Assembly (NCBI RefSeq): GCF_009882915.1
Contig: NZ_WTUW01000002.1
Location: 993,874-1,057,873 of the forward strand
Reading direction: 5' to 3'
From: Sneathiella litorea
GTDB lineage: Bacteria; Pseudomonadota; Alphaproteobacteria; Sneathiellales; Sneathiellaceae
Length of the DNA stretch: 64,000 bases
A program made the position numbers and the translations under genes. Under the pieces are notes generated by a model. That model was not told where the DNA came from and searched no databases. It saw nothing but the letters and a program-made list of their open reading frames with translations. This document shows, piece after piece, positions 41,909 to 51,744 of this stretch (positions are counted from its first letter, which is position 1; the number at the start of each line of letters is the position of its first letter).

Positions 41909-42904
41909 CTAGTCGTCTATCAGAATGACTTGCTTACCGGTCACATCCCGTCTCTCCATGGCGAGTAATGCGTCAGATATCTGCTCAAGTCTCCAGGATT
42001 TTCCAATAATAGGCCGCAGATTTCGTTCTTCAGCAACTTGTCTGAGAGCAAGGCTTACGCGCTGACCTGCCGCTGGATTGCGACGCCCAAACTCACCGGC
42101 GCGCACCCCAATGACGGAGCATCCCTTCCTTACCGTCACATCAGTCTTTAGAACGCCAAATTCCCCACTTGCAAACCCCGCCACCAGCAACCGACCAGAC
42201 CAGGCGATGCAGTCAAGACTTTGTTCAAAGAAAGCGCCTCCAACGGGGTCGAGAATGACATCCGCGCCCTTGCCCTTTGTTATTTCCTGCACTCGGTCCG
42301 GAAAGACGTCGTCGTGATAGTTGATAAGATGGTCCGCCCCGCTCTCTTTCGCGATCGAGAGCTTGTCCACAGAACTTGCAGCCGCAATAACAGTCGCCCC
42401 CAGCACTTTTCCAAGCGCGACTGTCGCCTGACCAACCCCGCCGCCAGCGCCCAGTACTAACAGGGTCTCCCCCGCCTTCAATCGCGCCCGCTCGACGAGA
42501 GAGACATAAGCCGTCAGGAAGGTCACGGAGAAAGCAGCTGCTTCCGTAAAGCTCAGGTTTTTCGGCATTGGCTCAATCTGGGATGCCGTCACGGTAACGT
42601 GGCTCGCGAAAGCGCCTGTCTTGCTTTTATAAAGAACGGCATCGCCAACTTTGTACGGCGCAGACGGATCCCTCGTTTCTTCAATAACGCCGGCCCCCTC
42701 CATACCAAGGGTAAACGGCAATTCAGGCTTGAACTGGTACTTCCCGTAGGTCATCAAAAGATCGGGGAAATTGAGCGCTGCTGCCTTCAGGCGGACACGC
42801 AACTGCCCCGGCGCCAGCCGTTCCAGTTGCTGTTGTTCAAGCGACACTCCATTGGGGCCGCTAAGGTCGTGACATATCGTCGCGGTAGCAAATTTGTCGG
42901 TCAT
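41909..42904 (-). CDS. Quinone oxidoreductase-like MDR protein
   Basis: A 331-residue zinc-free medium-chain dehydrogenase. It has LNFPDLLMTYGKYQFKPELPF, GMEGAGVI near the N-terminus and the NADPH loop LLVLGAGGGVGQATVALGK in the middle; structural-zinc cysteines are absent. It reduces quinones or enones with NADPH. Its neighbour ArsR is convergent, and CcdA starts on the other strand 145 nt away. Confidence 0.88.
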   Translation of the reverse strand: MTDKFATATICHDLSGPNGVSLEQQQLERLAPGQLRVRLKAAALNFPDLLMTYGKYQFKPELPFTLGMEGAGVIEETRDPSAPYKVGDAVLYKSKTGAFASHVTVTASQIEPMPKNLSFTEAAAFSVTFLTAYVSLVERARLKAGETLLVLGAGGGVGQATVALGKVLGATVIAAASSVDKLSIAKESGADHLINYHDDVFPDRVQEITKGKGADVILDPVGGAFFEQSLDCIAWSGRLLVAGFASGEFGVLKTDVTVRKGCSVIGVRAGEFGRRNPAAGQRVSLALRQVAEERNLRPIIGKSWRLEQISDALLAMERRDVTGKQVILIDD

Positions 42905-43049
42905 TACATGTTCTTTTTATTCTAGACCTTATATTGCTACCTTATTCCGCCCTTCGATATCCAGCGTAATTTACAATCTTGTGACTGGATCGTGAGTGAT
43001 AAACGGGGTAACTGTGGCCCTGTCCTTAACGGAGCGAGATTTAGTTGTA

Positions 43050-43799
43050 ATGGCCGGTTTAGAAATTTCTTATTTGGCGGCGGCTGGCGGCGGCATCATC
43101 AGTTTTCTGAGCCCCTGTGTCCTGCCCCTGGTTCCGGCCTATCTCTGCCTTGTCGCGGGAACCAGTCTGGAGGAATTGGCGGAGCCTGAAGAGAGCGGCA
43201 GCCTAAAAGGCATTGATTGGCGTGTTGTCGCAACCTCGATAATATTTGTCCTCGGATTCTCGACTGTATTCGTCCTGCTCGGCGCATCGGCCTCTTATAT
43301 CAATCGACTACTTATCGAACATCTGGAGCTTCTGTCCAAAATAGCTGGTGGCGTGATCATTATTTTCGGTATCCATATGACAGGGCTGGTGCGTATCCCC
43401 CTGTTGTACCGGGAAGCGCGCTTCAACGATCTTGAAAAGCCGCGGAGCTGGATTGGCGCCTACGTCATTGGCTTGGCGTTCGGTTTTGGCTGGACTCCCT
43501 GCATCGGACCCATCCTCGGGACGATCCTTGCGATTGCCGCTAGCGATAGCTCGCTTGGTTACGGGGTAAGTTTACTCGGGGTCTACTCCCTGGGGCTGGG
43601 AATCCCCTTCATTCTGGCTGCCTTTACGATAAACCGGTTTCTTTCTTTCATGCGGGGGTTCCGGCGCTACTTCAAATTGGTTGAAGTCGCAACCGGCCTC
43701 ATTCTGATCGCAACCGGTTTGCTCATATTTACAGGTCAGTTCCAGATACTGGCCTATTGGTTTTTAGAAACCTTCCCCGGCCTCGCAACTCTCGGTTAG
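43050..43799 (+). CDS. ccdA: Cytochrome c biogenesis protein CcdA
   Basis: A 249-residue membrane protein with six predicted spans. The two cysteines that carry electrons through the membrane are in SFLSPCVLPLVPAY and GWTPCIGPILGTIL, the family signature. It receives electrons from thioredoxin and keeps haem-binding apocytochrome cysteines reduced. The ATG at 43050 is chosen on length; a longer frame to 42996 lacks a better ribosome binding site. Confidence 0.92.
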   Translation: MAGLEISYLAAAGGGIISFLSPCVLPLVPAYLCLVAGTSLEELAEPEESGSLKGIDWRVVATSIIFVLGFSTVFVLLGASASYINRLLIEHLELLSKIAGGVIIIFGIHMTGLVRIPLLYREARFNDLEKPRSWIGAYVIGLAFGFGWTPCIGPILGTILAIAASDSSLGYGVSLLGVYSLGLGIPFILAAFTINRFLSFMRGFRRYFKLVEVATGLILIATGLLIFTGQFQILAYWFLETFPGLATLG

Positions 43800-43809
43800 G
43801 CTGATGTGC

Positions 43810-43890
43810 CTAACCAAAAAATGAGGCTAAGCCCAATCCGCCAACGACTATTATGGCAATAAACCAGGTCGCTTTGATTTCATCGAACAT
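43810..43890 (-). CDS. Candidate 26-residue single-span membrane protein
   Basis: The minus strand encodes MFDEIKATWFIAIIVVGGLG followed by LASFFG, with AAGGA 8 nt before the ATG. A charged N-terminus followed by one hydrophobic span is the layout of small regulatory or accessory membrane proteins. It is convergent with ccdA. No family is recognised; conservation would decide. The remaining sequence of 43891-44112 holds no gene. Confidence 0.35.
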   Translation of the reverse strand: MFDEIKATWFIAIIVVGGLGLASFFG

Positions 43891-44112
43891 CTTTATTATC
43901 CTTCATGCCAGTGGGGTGCTTGCTTCAGCTTGACCCGTGACAAATTTAACTATTTCTTAATACTGTGTGTTGTTATGCGAGCAGATATAGACAGCGGACA
44001 TTCGGATCAAGTATTGCCCAGCGGAAAAGATGGATAATCGGCTGAAAACAGGGGAGTTTGTAGCGATAGTCACAATGCCGCGAAAAGATATAAGCGAAAT
44101 AGGATATGATCG

Positions 44113-44805
44113 ATGTGTGGCCGATTTAGTTTAACAAGCCCGGTGGAGGCAATGCAGCGCCTGTTTGGGTTTCCTGAACGGCCTAACATTGCGGCACGTT
44201 TTAATATTGCGCCGACAACGCATATTCCTGCGATCCGCCTGGGCAAGGATGAAAATGGGGGAAACCGCCATTATTTTTCGGCACATTGGGGATTGATCCC
44301 GCCTTGGGCAAAGTCCACCGAATTCAGCGCCAAGATGATCAACGCCCGAAGCGAAACAGTCGCAGAAAAGCCTGCCTATCGCGCAGCTTTCCGGAGCCGT
44401 CGTTGCCTGATACCTGCGAATGGATTTTATGAGTGGGAGAAGCAGGCCAAGGGGGTAAAGCAACCCTGGCTGATCGGCATAAAAGACATGCCTCTCTTTG
44501 CATTTGCCGGTCTATGGGAAAGCTGGACGTCACCGGATGATGATATCATTGAAAGCTGTACGATCCTGACCACAACGGCAAGCGAAAGCATCGCCTTTAT
44601 CCATCCACGCATGCCGGTCATTCTTGATCCAGCCGACTATACCCCTTGGCTCACAGGTGAGGCGGGAACGGAAATTTTAACGGCTATTGATGCTGACCGG
44701 ATGGGTTTTTACAAAGTCTCCAACCGGGTTGGCAATGTCCGCAACGACGATGCGGACTTACTCAAGCCTCTTGATCCACCTCCGACACAGGCACGTCTAC
44801 TCTAG
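44113..44805 (+). CDS. yedK: SOS-response-associated peptidase (HMCES/YedK)
   Basis: A 230-residue SRAP protein, which forms a covalent link with abasic sites in single-stranded DNA. The essential C2 follows the initiator Met (MCGRFSL), N77 is in INARSET, E107 is in GFYEWEK and the conserved histidine is in FIHPRMPVIL. It ends with a 4-nt tail-to-tail overlap with rpoH. Confidence 0.94.
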   Translation: MCGRFSLTSPVEAMQRLFGFPERPNIAARFNIAPTTHIPAIRLGKDENGGNRHYFSAHWGLIPPWAKSTEFSAKMINARSETVAEKPAYRAAFRSRRCLIPANGFYEWEKQAKGVKQPWLIGIKDMPLFAFAGLWESWTSPDDDIIESCTILTTTASESIAFIHPRMPVILDPADYTPWLTGEAGTEILTAIDADRMGFYKVSNRVGNVRNDDADLLKPLDPPPTQARLL

Positions 44806-45707
44806 GAGTGGTGCCGATGATTAGAGATAAGATCCGGGCTGCGGTTTGCCTCCCGGCTGATTCGAACAACAGTAGTTTGCAATTTTTCAAACGCCTTATG
44901 CTCAATCTGACGCACCCGCTCCTTTGTGATGCCAAGGCGATTTCCCAGCACTTCAAGGGTGGTTTTATCATCCTGCAGTCGCCGCTCCCGGATAATGATC
45001 TGTTCGCGATCTGTTAGCTCCTGAAGCGCCGCTTCAAGCCATTTTGACCTGACCTCACCGTCAAAATTACGCATGGTATTTTCTTCTGGTGTCGGATTGG
45101 AGTCCTCCAGGAAATCTTCGATGCTGTCATCCCCGTTCTCACCAATTGGGGCATTGAGGGATTGATCGCGCGTAGAGAGCCGATGCGCCATCTTCTCAAC
45201 ATCCTTTATGCCGATTTTCAGCTTTTTCGAAATGGCGATCAAGGTATCCGATGTAAACGCCGTATCATCCACATTCTGTATTTTTGCGCGCAACCAACGC
45301 AAATTAAAGAACAATGATTTTTGCGACGCACTTGTACCGGACCGGACAATTGACCAGTTCCGCAGGACATAATCCTGCATCGCCGACTTGATCCACCAGC
45401 TGGCATAGGTTGAAAACCGGATTTCCCGCTCTGGCTCAAACTTGAATGCGGCCTGCATAAGACCGATGTTCCCTTCCTGAACAAGATCGCTCATGGAAAG
45501 GCCATAGTTCCGGAACTTGGAAGCCATAGAGACAACCAGTCGCATATAAGCTGATACCAGCTCATGTAGCGCCTTCTCATCCCCTTTTTTTCGCCAGAGA
45601 TAAGCAAGCTCGAACTCTCTTTCCCGCGATAGAAGCGGGATGGACATCGCAGCCGAGACGAAGGCGCGATTGCGCTTTTGGGTGTTAGCGGTCTCTTGCT
45701 TATTCAT
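44802..45707 (-). CDS. rpoH: RNA polymerase sigma-32 factor (RpoH)
   Basis: A 301-residue group 3 sigma factor. Region 2 (DLVQEGNIGLMQAAFKFEPE, FSTYASWWIKSAMQDYVLRN) and region 4 (LEVLGNRLGITKERVRQIEHKA) are complete, and the RpoH box QKSLFFNLRW follows region 2.4. It directs heat-shock or stress genes. Alphaproteobacteria often have two copies with separate roles; which one this is cannot be told here. An extended -10 promoter is visible at 45764. Confidence 0.92.
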   Translation of the reverse strand: MNKQETANTQKRNRAFVSAAMSIPLLSREREFELAYLWRKKGDEKALHELVSAYMRLVVSMASKFRNYGLSMSDLVQEGNIGLMQAAFKFEPEREIRFSTYASWWIKSAMQDYVLRNWSIVRSGTSASQKSLFFNLRWLRAKIQNVDDTAFTSDTLIAISKKLKIGIKDVEKMAHRLSTRDQSLNAPIGENGDDSIEDFLEDSNPTPEENTMRNFDGEVRSKWLEAALQELTDREQIIIRERRLQDDKTTLEVLGNRLGITKERVRQIEHKAFEKLQTTVVRISREANRSPDLISNHRHHS

Positions 45708-45763
45708 GTGATCTTCCTCCCACTCAATAAAGCCGAATGCCGACGCTGTGGAACCGGGCGCAC

Positions 45764-45772
45764 ATTATAACA
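45764..45772 (-). promoter_or_regulatory. Extended -10 promoter of rpoH
   Basis: On the minus strand TGTTATAAT is a perfect -10 hexamer with the TGn extension; the -35 at 17 bp (AAAAAG) is poor, as is usual for extended -10 promoters. The start would be near 45757, giving a leader of about 50 nt. Confidence 0.5.
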
Positions 45773-45938
45773 GTTCTAATATTAGACTTTTTAGTTAATT
45801 TTGCAACGCCTTTACAAGCACGGTGACGAAATTGTGATCGGTGATTTATGCGCCATGCTTTACTGCAAATATATTTGATGAGATTGTTCTAATTATGACA
45901 ACCAAGTAACGCCAAATAGTGCAGCTGAACGAGAGAAT

Positions 45939-47177
45939 TCAGGGGCGTTGCGGGATGGTTTCTTCGCTCGATCCGGCGTATATAACCAGCGCGATAATCA
46001 ACAGGCCGGCGACGAAGAGGAAGGAATATTCATATCCATTCTCCCCATTAACGGCGAGAATCCAGCCAAATAGCGACTGCATAAACCCTACGCCAGTAAT
46101 ACTGATCAAGTTGAGTGTCGAATTGGCACGCCCGACAAGGTGATCCGGAAAAGAATTTCGGCAATGAGCGCCGAGCACCACATAATATTGCTGGACGAAG
46201 GCGATATAGACGAAAAGGCAGGTCACCGCCCAAAGCGGAAGGTTGTCAACCAGGCCCAGAATACCAAACGCGACCAACTCGGTCAGAACCGCAGTAATGA
46301 CGATTTTCTTACGACTGCTGAAAATGCGGTCGAGTGGGCCGAAGAACAAAGCCCCGATTGGCACGACAACTGTCATCAGAAACAGGATCTGCCCCCGCTC
46401 AACCCCATCCAGGCCATAGTTTTTCTCAAGATAGGGCCCGCCCCACATCCCGAGTACTGCAACAGCGGGACCATAGGCAACGAACCCCATGGCAAGAAGG
46501 TTGAAGAACCTCGGATGGAGCAGCACTTCGCCATAACCACGGACGCTTTGCCCTATGGTTCCCGGTGTCGCATCGTCATGCTTATAACCGGGCGGGACAT
46601 CGCGGATAATATAAACACCAATCAGCAACATCAGCAAAGTGATGATGGCAATTACGATGAAAGGACTGCGCCACCCGTAATGCTCAATGATATAGGCCAG
46701 CGGCCCGGACGCCATCATACCGCCAATACTGGATGCCGCCAGCAACCAGGACGCCAGGGTCGCGAACTTCGTGGGCGGAAACCATTTGGCGAACAATACG
46801 TATGAAGACATCATTATGGCGGAATACCCAACCCCGATCAGGATTCGTGCGGCCAACACTTCGTGAAAGTCCGTTGCGATCGCGAGCATAAGCGATCCGA
46901 CCACACCCAGTATGGTAATGGAGGGGATGATGATCCGTGGACCGAAACGGTCAAGGGCCATGCCGGTCGGAACCTGAATCAGCGCAGATGCAAAGAAAAG
47001 TGCCGCGGCCGCTATACCTAGACTTTCAACTGCAATCCCGAGGTCATTGGCGATAGGAAGCATGACAACCCCACCGGAATAGCGATGGAACTGTCCCAGA
47101 CCAAACAGCGAAGAACATACGAGGAAGATATAAATGGCGCGTCTTTTAACGGCGGGAGGTCTGGTTTCCGAGGACAT
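45939..47177 (-). CDS. MFS transporter
   Basis: A 412-residue, 12-span major facilitator. ALIQVPTGMALDRFGPRIIIP is the loop 2-3 motif (G-x-x-x-D-R-F-G), and ILIGVGYSAIMMSSYVLFAKWFPP belongs to span 4-5. The family moves organic acids, sugars or drugs; the substrate is unknown. The 230 nt between it and rpoH hold the rpoH promoter only. Confidence 0.85.
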   Translation of the reverse strand: MSSETRPPAVKRRAIYIFLVCSSLFGLGQFHRYSGGVVMLPIANDLGIAVESLGIAAAALFFASALIQVPTGMALDRFGPRIIIPSITILGVVGSLMLAIATDFHEVLAARILIGVGYSAIMMSSYVLFAKWFPPTKFATLASWLLAASSIGGMMASGPLAYIIEHYGWRSPFIVIAIITLLMLLIGVYIIRDVPPGYKHDDATPGTIGQSVRGYGEVLLHPRFFNLLAMGFVAYGPAVAVLGMWGGPYLEKNYGLDGVERGQILFLMTVVVPIGALFFGPLDRIFSSRKKIVITAVLTELVAFGILGLVDNLPLWAVTCLFVYIAFVQQYYVVLGAHCRNSFPDHLVGRANSTLNLISITGVGFMQSLFGWILAVNGENGYEYSFLFVAGLLIIALVIYAGSSEETIPQRP

Positions 47178-47373
47178 AAAGTTTTCTGACTTTTATTCTT
47201 GTTGTTGTAACGCTCAGCCCAAACCATAAATTTGTCAAATCATTTAGCTGAAAAATTGTCATCCGGGATATTTCATAAAACAGTTTCTCCAACTTGAATT
47301 TATGTTAAATAGTCGCGCCTGCACGGATCACAGGATACGAATCATCAGGAGTCAGTTTACAAGGATCAGGGCG

Positions 47374-48012
47374 ATGGAAGAATTTAAGAAAGTATTTGAG
47401 AAGAACAAAGCATGGGCAGCGAACACAACGGCGGCGGACCCTGACTTTTTCACTCGCCTCGCCCATCAACAATCCCCGGAACATCTCTGGATCGGTTGTT
47501 CAGACAGCCGGGTTCCGGCCAACCAGATTATGGATTTACCTCCGGGAGAGGTTTTCGTTCATCGCAATATCGCAAATATTGTTGTCCCCTCGGACCTCAA
47601 CTGTCTTTCCGTCCTGCAATTTGCCATTGAGGTATTGAAGGTCCGCCATGTTATTGTCTGTGGTCATTATGGGTGCGGCGGTATTGCAGCGGCCATGTCG
47701 TCCAAGAAGAACGGCATGATCGACAACTGGCTGAGACATATCCGGACGACTGCGCGGATTTATTCCGATCTGATTGATAAAACATCTAGCGAGGAGGAAA
47801 GAAACGACCTCCTCTGCGAACTCAATGTCATTGAGCAGGTCCAGAATGTCTGTGCAACGACAATTGTTCAGGATGCATGGGACAACGGACAGAAATTTGC
47901 CGTTCATGGCATTATCTATTCCGTAAAAAATGGCCTGCTCAAAGACCTCATCCATGTAGAGGCTGCCAACAAGGTAACCCATGGGGAGGACTTCCCCGCA
48001 GTCTTAAAATGA
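47374..48012 (+). CDS. can: Beta-class carbonic anhydrase
   Basis: A 212-residue zinc enzyme interconverting CO2 and bicarbonate. The zinc ligands C42, H98 and C101 and the catalytic pair D44-R46 are in GCSDSRVP and CGHYGCGG. The ATG at 47374 is preceded by AAGGATCAGGG. It is a single cytoplasmic enzyme with no CO2-fixation genes nearby. Confidence 0.93.
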   Translation: MEEFKKVFEKNKAWAANTTAADPDFFTRLAHQQSPEHLWIGCSDSRVPANQIMDLPPGEVFVHRNIANIVVPSDLNCLSVLQFAIEVLKVRHVIVCGHYGCGGIAAAMSSKKNGMIDNWLRHIRTTARIYSDLIDKTSSEEERNDLLCELNVIEQVQNVCATTIVQDAWDNGQKFAVHGIIYSVKNGLLKDLIHVEAANKVTHGEDFPAVLK

Positions 48013-48143
48013 TCCGGCAATTTGATCTTTGCTAAATTGACTTTTTGTCAAATAGCTTGATCAAAACGTCTGCTGGGCTTATTTTCCAATCAATAGCGCC
48101 ATCGCAATCCATAGAAATAAGAAAAAGAAATCGAGAATACGGC

Positions 48144-48989
48144 ATGAAATTTAAAGGTACAGATACATATGTAGCGACGGAAGATCTGATGATCGCCGTC
48201 AACGCCGCCATGACACTGCAACGTCCTCTTCTGATTAAAGGCGAACCTGGCACCGGCAAAACCGTATTGGCCCAGGAAGTGGCGAAAGCCCTCGGCAAAC
48301 AGTTCATCGAATGGAACATCAAGTCGACTACCAAGGCACAACAAGGTCTTTATGAGTATGATGCCGTTTCCCGCCTGCGCGATTCACAGCTCGGGGACGA
48401 CAAGGTGCACGACATTTCCAACTACATCCGCCCCGGCAAGATGTGGGAGGCCTTCACCGCCGACGAAAGCCCAATCCTGTTGATCGACGAAATTGACAAG
48501 GCGGATATCGAGTTTCCGAACGATCTTTTGCAGGAACTCGATCGGATGGAATTTTTCGTCTATGAAACCCAGCAAACAATCAAGGCCATTCATCGGCCGC
48601 TGGTGATCATCACCTCGAACAACGAAAAAGAGCTGCCGGACGCCTTCCTGCGCCGCTGCTTCTTCCATTACATCAGCTTCCCTGACCAGGAAACGATGGA
48701 AAAAATTGTTGATGTCCATCATCCGGATGCCAAGCAGGAACTAGTTCGCGATGCCCTCAAGGTCTTTTTTGATGTCCGGGAAACACCAGGCCTCAAGAAG
48801 AAGCCTTCAACCAGTGAATTGCTCGATTGGCTAAAACTGCTGATGAGCGAAGAACTCCCCGAAGACGTACTCCGCTCGAAAGATCCGTCGAAACTCATTC
48901 CGCCGCTCCATGGCGCGCTTCTCAAGAATGAGCAGGATGTGCATCTTTTTGAACGGCTTGCCTTCCTGTCCCGCCGCGAACAACGCTAA
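48144..48989 (+). CDS. MoxR-type AAA+ ATPase
   Basis: A 281-residue AAA+ protein with Walker A IKGEPGTGKTVLA, Walker B SPILLIDEIDKAD and sensor 1 VIITSNNEKELP, and arginine finger region LPDAFLRRC. MoxR proteins work with von Willebrand factor A-domain partners to insert cofactors or assemble complexes. The VWA partner follows after 11 nt. The pair resembles CoxD/CoxE. The ATG at 48144 is chosen; the frame is open to 48045. Confidence 0.9.
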   Translation: MKFKGTDTYVATEDLMIAVNAAMTLQRPLLIKGEPGTGKTVLAQEVAKALGKQFIEWNIKSTTKAQQGLYEYDAVSRLRDSQLGDDKVHDISNYIRPGKMWEAFTADESPILLIDEIDKADIEFPNDLLQELDRMEFFVYETQQTIKAIHRPLVIITSNNEKELPDAFLRRCFFHYISFPDQETMEKIVDVHHPDAKQELVRDALKVFFDVRETPGLKKKPSTSELLDWLKLLMSEELPEDVLRSKDPSKLIPPLHGALLKNEQDVHLFERLAFLSRREQR

Positions 48990-49000
48990 GGCGGCAGACA

Positions 49001-50179
49001 ATGTTCACTAAATTCTTCTTCACACTTAAAGACGCCTCGATCCCCGTGACTTTGCGGGAATACCTGACCCTGATCGAAGCGCTCAAAGCCGGCTGCGCCG
49101 AATATTCGGTGAATGATTTTTATTATCTCGCCCGGACGACTTTGGTGAAGGATGAGAAAAATCTGGACAAATTCGATCAGGTTTTCGGACATTGTTTTAA
49201 TGGAATAGAGTTTATTTCCGATGCAGCCGAAGTTGAAATCCCGGAAGAATGGCTAAAAAAGCTGGCTGAACTCAGCCTCACGGATGAGGAGAAGGCCCAG
49301 GTTGAAGCTATGGGCGGCTGGGAAAAACTCATGGAGACGTTGCAGGAGCGCCTGAAGGAACAGGAAAAGCGCCATCAGGGCGGCAATAAATGGATCGGCA
49401 CGGCCGGAAAATCTCCTTTTGGGGCCTATGGCTATAATCCCGAAGGGGTGCGTATCGGCCAGAAAGAAAGCCGCAACCGGAAGGCCGTGAAGGTCTGGGA
49501 CAAGAGAGAATACAAAAACCTTGATGATAACGTTGAACTTGGTACCCGTAACATCAAGGTAGCAATGAAACGCCTGCGGCAGTTCGCCCGCGAAGGTGCA
49601 GCTGAAGAGCTTGATCTTGACGATACTATTCGGTCAACCGCAAGAAACGCAGGCTTTCTGGATCTTAAAATGCGGCCTGAGCGTCATAACACGGTCAAGG
49701 TCCTGATCCTGTTCGATATCGGCGGATCGATGGATGATCATATCAAGGCCTGCGAGGAGTTGTTCTCTGCGGCGCGCAGCGAGTTCAAGCATCTTGAGTT
49801 CTATTATTTTCATAACTGTGTTTATGAAAAGCTCTGGAAGGAAAACAGTCGTCGCCACACATCCTTCATGCCGACATGGGATGTGTTGCATACCTACCCC
49901 GCGGATTACAAACTGATTATTGTGGGCGATGCGACCATGAGTCCCTATGAAATTGCCTACGCGGGCGGCAGCGTCGAGCATTGGAATGAGGAAGCCGGGC
50001 AGGCCTGGATGGAGCGGATGCTGAACATCTATCACAAGGCAGTGTGGCTTAATCCGGTACCGGAGAAATATTGGGATTACACCCCGTCAGTCCAGATGAT
50101 GAAGCAGCTTATGACGGACCGGATGTATCCGCTAACCATTGGTGGCCTTGAAAGTGCCATGAAAGAACTAAGCCGGTAA
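49001..50179 (+). CDS. VWA-domain protein (CoxE-like), partner of the MoxR ATPase
   Basis: A 392-residue protein. An N-terminal helical region (FFTLKDASIPVTLREYLTLIEAL) typical of CoxE-like proteins is followed by a low-complexity charged section and a VWA domain with the MIDAS motif DIGGSMDDH near residue 241. It contains a charged tail motif GNKWIGTAGKSPFGAYGYNP. It is co-transcribed with the ATPase. In this window the pair is not near the molybdenum hydroxylase, so it may serve other complexes. Confidence 0.88.
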   Translation: MFTKFFFTLKDASIPVTLREYLTLIEALKAGCAEYSVNDFYYLARTTLVKDEKNLDKFDQVFGHCFNGIEFISDAAEVEIPEEWLKKLAELSLTDEEKAQVEAMGGWEKLMETLQERLKEQEKRHQGGNKWIGTAGKSPFGAYGYNPEGVRIGQKESRNRKAVKVWDKREYKNLDDNVELGTRNIKVAMKRLRQFAREGAAEELDLDDTIRSTARNAGFLDLKMRPERHNTVKVLILFDIGGSMDDHIKACEELFSAARSEFKHLEFYYFHNCVYEKLWKENSRRHTSFMPTWDVLHTYPADYKLIIVGDATMSPYEIAYAGGSVEHWNEEAGQAWMERMLNIYHKAVWLNPVPEKYWDYTPSVQMMKQLMTDRMYPLTIGGLESAMKELSR

Positions 50180-50209
50180 GACTCTTATTAACCGGTTTGC
50201 TTTATTAAA

Positions 50210-50995
50210 TCAGTATTTTGCGGGGCGAGCGAAAACCATCCATTTTCCACCGAACGCATTGGAAAGCTTGTCGAATTCCGGACTCAACTCCAATAGCTTG
50301 TGATGCATTGGATTGTTGTAAAGGAAGTAAATCGGCTCCCTTACCTCCGCAAGATCAGCAGAGATATTGTCAAGCACGCCCTGCAAGATATCAGGACCGA
50401 AGGCGTTAAACACATAGATCACATGAGGAACAGGCGGCAGACGATAGCTTGCCGCATCCCCATGAATTGAGATGATATCGCCAGCGCGAACCCGCCCGCG
50501 CCGCGTCAGTTCCTCGATATTCTGAAGTGCCGTCTGATGCAGTTCACCACTAAGTTCAATGCCGGTCACGGACTGAAAGGGATATCTCGCGGCGGCCGCC
50601 AGGACAGCCCCTTTCCCCGACCCATAGTCAATGAAGCGGTATGCGGAACAATCGATATTAAGCTTTTCGAGGATGTGCCGGAATTCATTTTCCGAAGAGG
50701 CTTCATACCTCTGGGCAGAGGCTTTTCTTTCCTCGGGAATATCCAGCGCCTCCCGCTCGACAATGCCATCCGTATCAATCCCACTTTCCAACAGATTCTG
50801 GCGATAAAAGCGATAGTCCTGCAAAATGGGAAGTCCGGCTTTTGCGCAGACTATTGCCAATAAGCCCAGAACGGTCCGCCGAACTCCGCGATACTTAATG
50901 TTCACGAAGAGTGTTCTTAAGCTGCGCAGGAACTGGTTGTGCTCAACCTCTAATCCAGGATAACGAGCGGTTTTGGTAAAAACAAAACGTAACAA
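50210..50995 (-). CDS. Class I SAM-dependent methyltransferase
   Basis: A 261-residue protein with SAM motif I FIDYGSGKGAVLAAAARY, motif post-I VTGIELSGELHQTAL and an N-terminal helical part. The rest (GGKWMVFARPAKY) is not diagnostic. Target unknown. It is convergent with the CoxE-like gene. Confidence 0.7.
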   Translation of the reverse strand: MLRFVFTKTARYPGLEVEHNQFLRSLRTLFVNIKYRGVRRTVLGLLAIVCAKAGLPILQDYRFYRQNLLESGIDTDGIVEREALDIPEERKASAQRYEASSENEFRHILEKLNIDCSAYRFIDYGSGKGAVLAAAARYPFQSVTGIELSGELHQTALQNIEELTRRGRVRAGDIISIHGDAASYRLPPVPHVIYVFNAFGPDILQGVLDNISADLAEVREPIYFLYNNPMHHKLLELSPEFDKLSNAFGGKWMVFARPAKY

Positions 50996-51088
50996 ACGAC
51001 ATTCCCATAAAAAAAATTAAGCCACAGATATTTCTGGTCGCAAATATGGCGGTTATCCGGATTATCAGGGGGAATTCTTAATTTTCTT

Positions 51089-51643
51089 TTAGTCTTCAAC
51101 CTCCTCAACAAACTTTACTGCATTAATCAGCGGCTGTATTCGCGCGGCGACCAACTTCTGCAATGCCAGTGACACAATAAGATAGTAGCCCGTAATATGC
51201 AGAATAGTGCCGGTATCAGACTGCTCTGTGAAATAGATCGCAAACACAACAGTGAAAAAACTCAAAAACCAGAGACGACCGAAATGGCGCAGCAGGTTTG
51301 CCTTGCGCACGAATTTGGTATCCGACAGTTCATATTTGTACCAAAGCTCGAATGCCGTCGAGAGGAGCATTATTGGCAATAGAATTGTAAAGACGGCTAT
51401 CAACAGAGCTATACCGCCCTGCCCGCCTTTCAAGAATTCCGCCATACCACTTACCAACGAGAAACTGCCGTTCAGACCCATAAATCCAAAGCTTGTTAAA
51501 ATCGGCTGAGTAATTGCAACGCCGAGCAACGCAGCCGACGCAAGAAGCACAACACCAAGAAAACGATCGGCACCGTTCGCATATTTTGAAATAGTCTGCC
51601 GGTCGGGGCGCCCAACCAATATTCGCTCAACGACCCAATGCAT
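51089..51643 (-). CDS. PqiA-like membrane protein
   Basis: A 184-residue protein with four hydrophobic segments. Their order and motifs (QPILTSFGFMGLNGSFSLVSGM, ALLIAVFTILLPIMLL, RHFGRLWFLSFFTVVFAIYF) resemble a single PqiA domain. PqiA proteins work with MCE-domain lipid carriers, but no MCE gene is nearby. Function uncertain. Confidence 0.5.
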   Translation of the reverse strand: MHWVVERILVGRPDRQTISKYANGADRFLGVVLLASAALLGVAITQPILTSFGFMGLNGSFSLVSGMAEFLKGGQGGIALLIAVFTILLPIMLLSTAFELWYKYELSDTKFVRKANLLRHFGRLWFLSFFTVVFAIYFTEQSDTGTILHITGYYLIVSLALQKLVAARIQPLINAVKFVEEVED

Positions 51644-51744
51644 GAAACATCTTCTCCGACTTTATGATCTAAAACTCGCTTATACCCACCCGGATGGAAA
51701 CCACGAAATAAAAAAAGGATTCAGCAGGTGTTATCCGGTCAGGC

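Noticed and set aside
46140-46805. A 221-codon plus-strand frame opposite the MFS transporter
   Set aside because: Antisense of a membrane protein; the composition (Gln, His, Pro, Arg) is typical of such shadows.
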